This document shows positions 39,278 through 39,825 of a DNA stretch of 39,825 bases, one piece after another. The position numbers and the translations under genes are program-made. Each line of letters begins with the position of its first letter. Positions within the stretch are counted from its first letter, which is position 1. This stretch comes from a virus: the IMG/VR virus record IMGVR_UViG_3300020165_000048, positions 1 to 39,825 of that record. One strand, written 5' to 3'. The notes below the pieces were generated by a model. It was not told the origin of the DNA. It worked only from the letters and a program-made list of their open reading frames with translations, and searched no databases.

Positions 39278-39305
39278 ATTATAACAAAAATTATTAGTAT
39301 GCTAA
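39278..39305 (-). promoter_or_regulatory. Promoter of the excisionase-like gene
   Basis: On the - strand, a perfect -10 TATAAT (39283-39278) is 16 bp after TTAGCA (39305-39300), four of six matches to the -35 consensus. Transcription would start near 39271, 60 bp before the ATG at 39210. The -35 lies within the dyad at 39292-39307. Confidence 0.55.
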
Positions 39306-39307
39306 TA
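39292..39307. promoter_or_regulatory. Operator-like dyad, variant with 4-bp spacer
   Basis: TATTAG-TATG-CTAATA has the same arms as the dyads at 442, 7177 and 21307 but a spacer one base shorter; the arms extend by one more T/A pair to 39291-39308. It overlaps the -35 of the promoter reading toward 39210 and starts downstream of the repressor-like gene. A further half-site CTAATA is at 39271-39276. Confidence 0.5.
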
Positions 39308-39319
39308 AAATGTAAGTAT

Positions 39320-39823
39320 TTAGTAATAAGAGTAGTTTACGACGGACCAAAGGGTATGTATCTGAGACGCGGGGGGCAGCTCTTCTGGTAAATAGAAAGA
39401 TAAGTTTTTTTGACTTTTAAGACGGGCTGCAAAAATTTTAGGGTTTTTTAATTCTGAAGGGGATACAAGGCGAACGTAGCAGTCAGAGTAAATAGCCTCG
39501 GGTGTGAAATGATTTTGATAAGGTTTTTGGTTAGGTATTTTCACTAAGATAGAAGAGTCAACTCGACGACTTAGCAAAGTTTCGTTAATTCGCTTAGTCA
39601 TGTCTAAGGCGCTAAAAGCAATAATTTTTTTCTGAATGCTCGGTAAATCTCGCTCTATGTCGGGGTCAATATCTCTTGGGTCTACTTCTAGAAAGTTAGC
39701 TAGCTTTACAATGGCAGGTGCGCGTAGCTCGGTAATGTTATTAAGGTAATGAGAAATCGCACCCTGGGACCATCCTAGTTCTTTAGCTGCTTCTACCTGG
39801 GTAAAACGCATTTGTATTTTTTT
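39320..39823 (-). CDS. Repressor-like XRE-family HTH protein, 5' end outside window
   Basis: The frame is open to the right edge; ATG 39811 lies in the middle of the expected helix 1, so the start is probably beyond the window. Seen: FTQVEAAKELGWSQGAISHYLNNITELRAPAIVKLANFLEVDPRDIDPDI, a complete XRE helix-turn-helix in which SQGAISHYLN is the recognition helix region, very like lambda-type CI repressors including the DPDI ending. The remaining about 110 residues do not show the Ser-Lys signature of the S24/LexA self-cleaving domain. It is the obvious candidate immunity repressor and candidate ligand of the 17-bp dyads; that link is inference. Confidence 0.75.
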   Translation of the reverse strand, partial: KKIQMRFTQVEAAKELGWSQGAISHYLNNITELRAPAIVKLANFLEVDPRDIDPDIERDLPSIQKKIIAFSALDMTKRINETLLSRRVDSSILVKIPNQKPYQNHFTPEAIYSDCYVRLVSPSELKNPKIFAARLKSQKNLSFYLPEELPPASQIHTLWSVVNYSYY

Positions 39824-39825
39824 AG

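Overview
The window reads as one continuous piece of a temperate, short-tailed (podovirus-type) bacteriophage genome. Nearly every base is coding, almost all on the + strand, and genes are joined by short gaps or start/stop overlaps. The gene order is that of a phage late region: terminase, portal, scaffold, capsid, head-tail adaptors, internal (ejection) proteins, lysis genes, tail proteins. No tape-measure or tail-tube gene is visible, which argues for a podovirus. A 20-bp copy of a tRNA-Ser 3' end beside an integrase gene marks the attachment site. The site has phage genes on both sides, so the sequence comes from the non-integrated form. The tRNA-Ser end and the protein families suggest a gammaproteobacterial, probably marine, host; this is inference.

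Layout. 1-440: end of an HNH endonuclease gene cut by the window edge. 465-7157: packaging and head genes (small protein, TerS-like protein, 28-aa basic peptide, TerL, P22-like portal, scaffold-like protein, two very basic small proteins, one membrane protein). 7158-7410: non-coding, with a promoter, a 17-bp dyad and a hairpin-rich leader. 7411-8587: N4-gp56-family major capsid protein and its terminator. 8611-20287: basic protein, adaptors, four internal virion proteins including a 1,941-residue protein with a zinc-protease motif. 20287-21294: holin, coiled-coil membrane protein, M15 peptidase. 21295-21350: second promoter/dyad gap. 21351-37657: tail nozzle-like protein, a 4,121-residue modular fibre, tail accessory proteins, a tail assembly chaperone-like protein, a 32-aa lysine-rich peptide and a small HNH protein. 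37658-38036: non-coding apart from a 21-aa membrane peptide; it holds a 26-bp palindrome and attP. 38037-39825: integrase (+), an excisionase-like HTH protein (-) and a repressor-like HTH protein (-, cut by the window edge).

The most interesting pattern is a 17-bp dyad, TATTAG-N5-CTAATA. It occurs perfectly three times, each time overlapping a likely promoter at the head of a structural gene block (442-458, 7177-7193, 21307-21323). A copy with one mismatch lies inside the holin gene (20474-20490), and a version with a 4-bp spacer (39292-39307) overlaps the likely promoter of the excisionase-like gene next to the repressor-like gene. This looks like a genome-wide operator set through which one regulator controls all late blocks and the lysogeny switch. 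Which protein binds is inference; the repressor-like protein at the right end is the first candidate.

Other points of interest are the bead-on-string fibre built from recurring globular modules (order D-A-B-C-A-B-A-C-C-D) joined by Ala/Ser-rich helical linkers, two tiny lysine-rich peptides at opposite ends of the late region, and the protease-bearing ejection protein.
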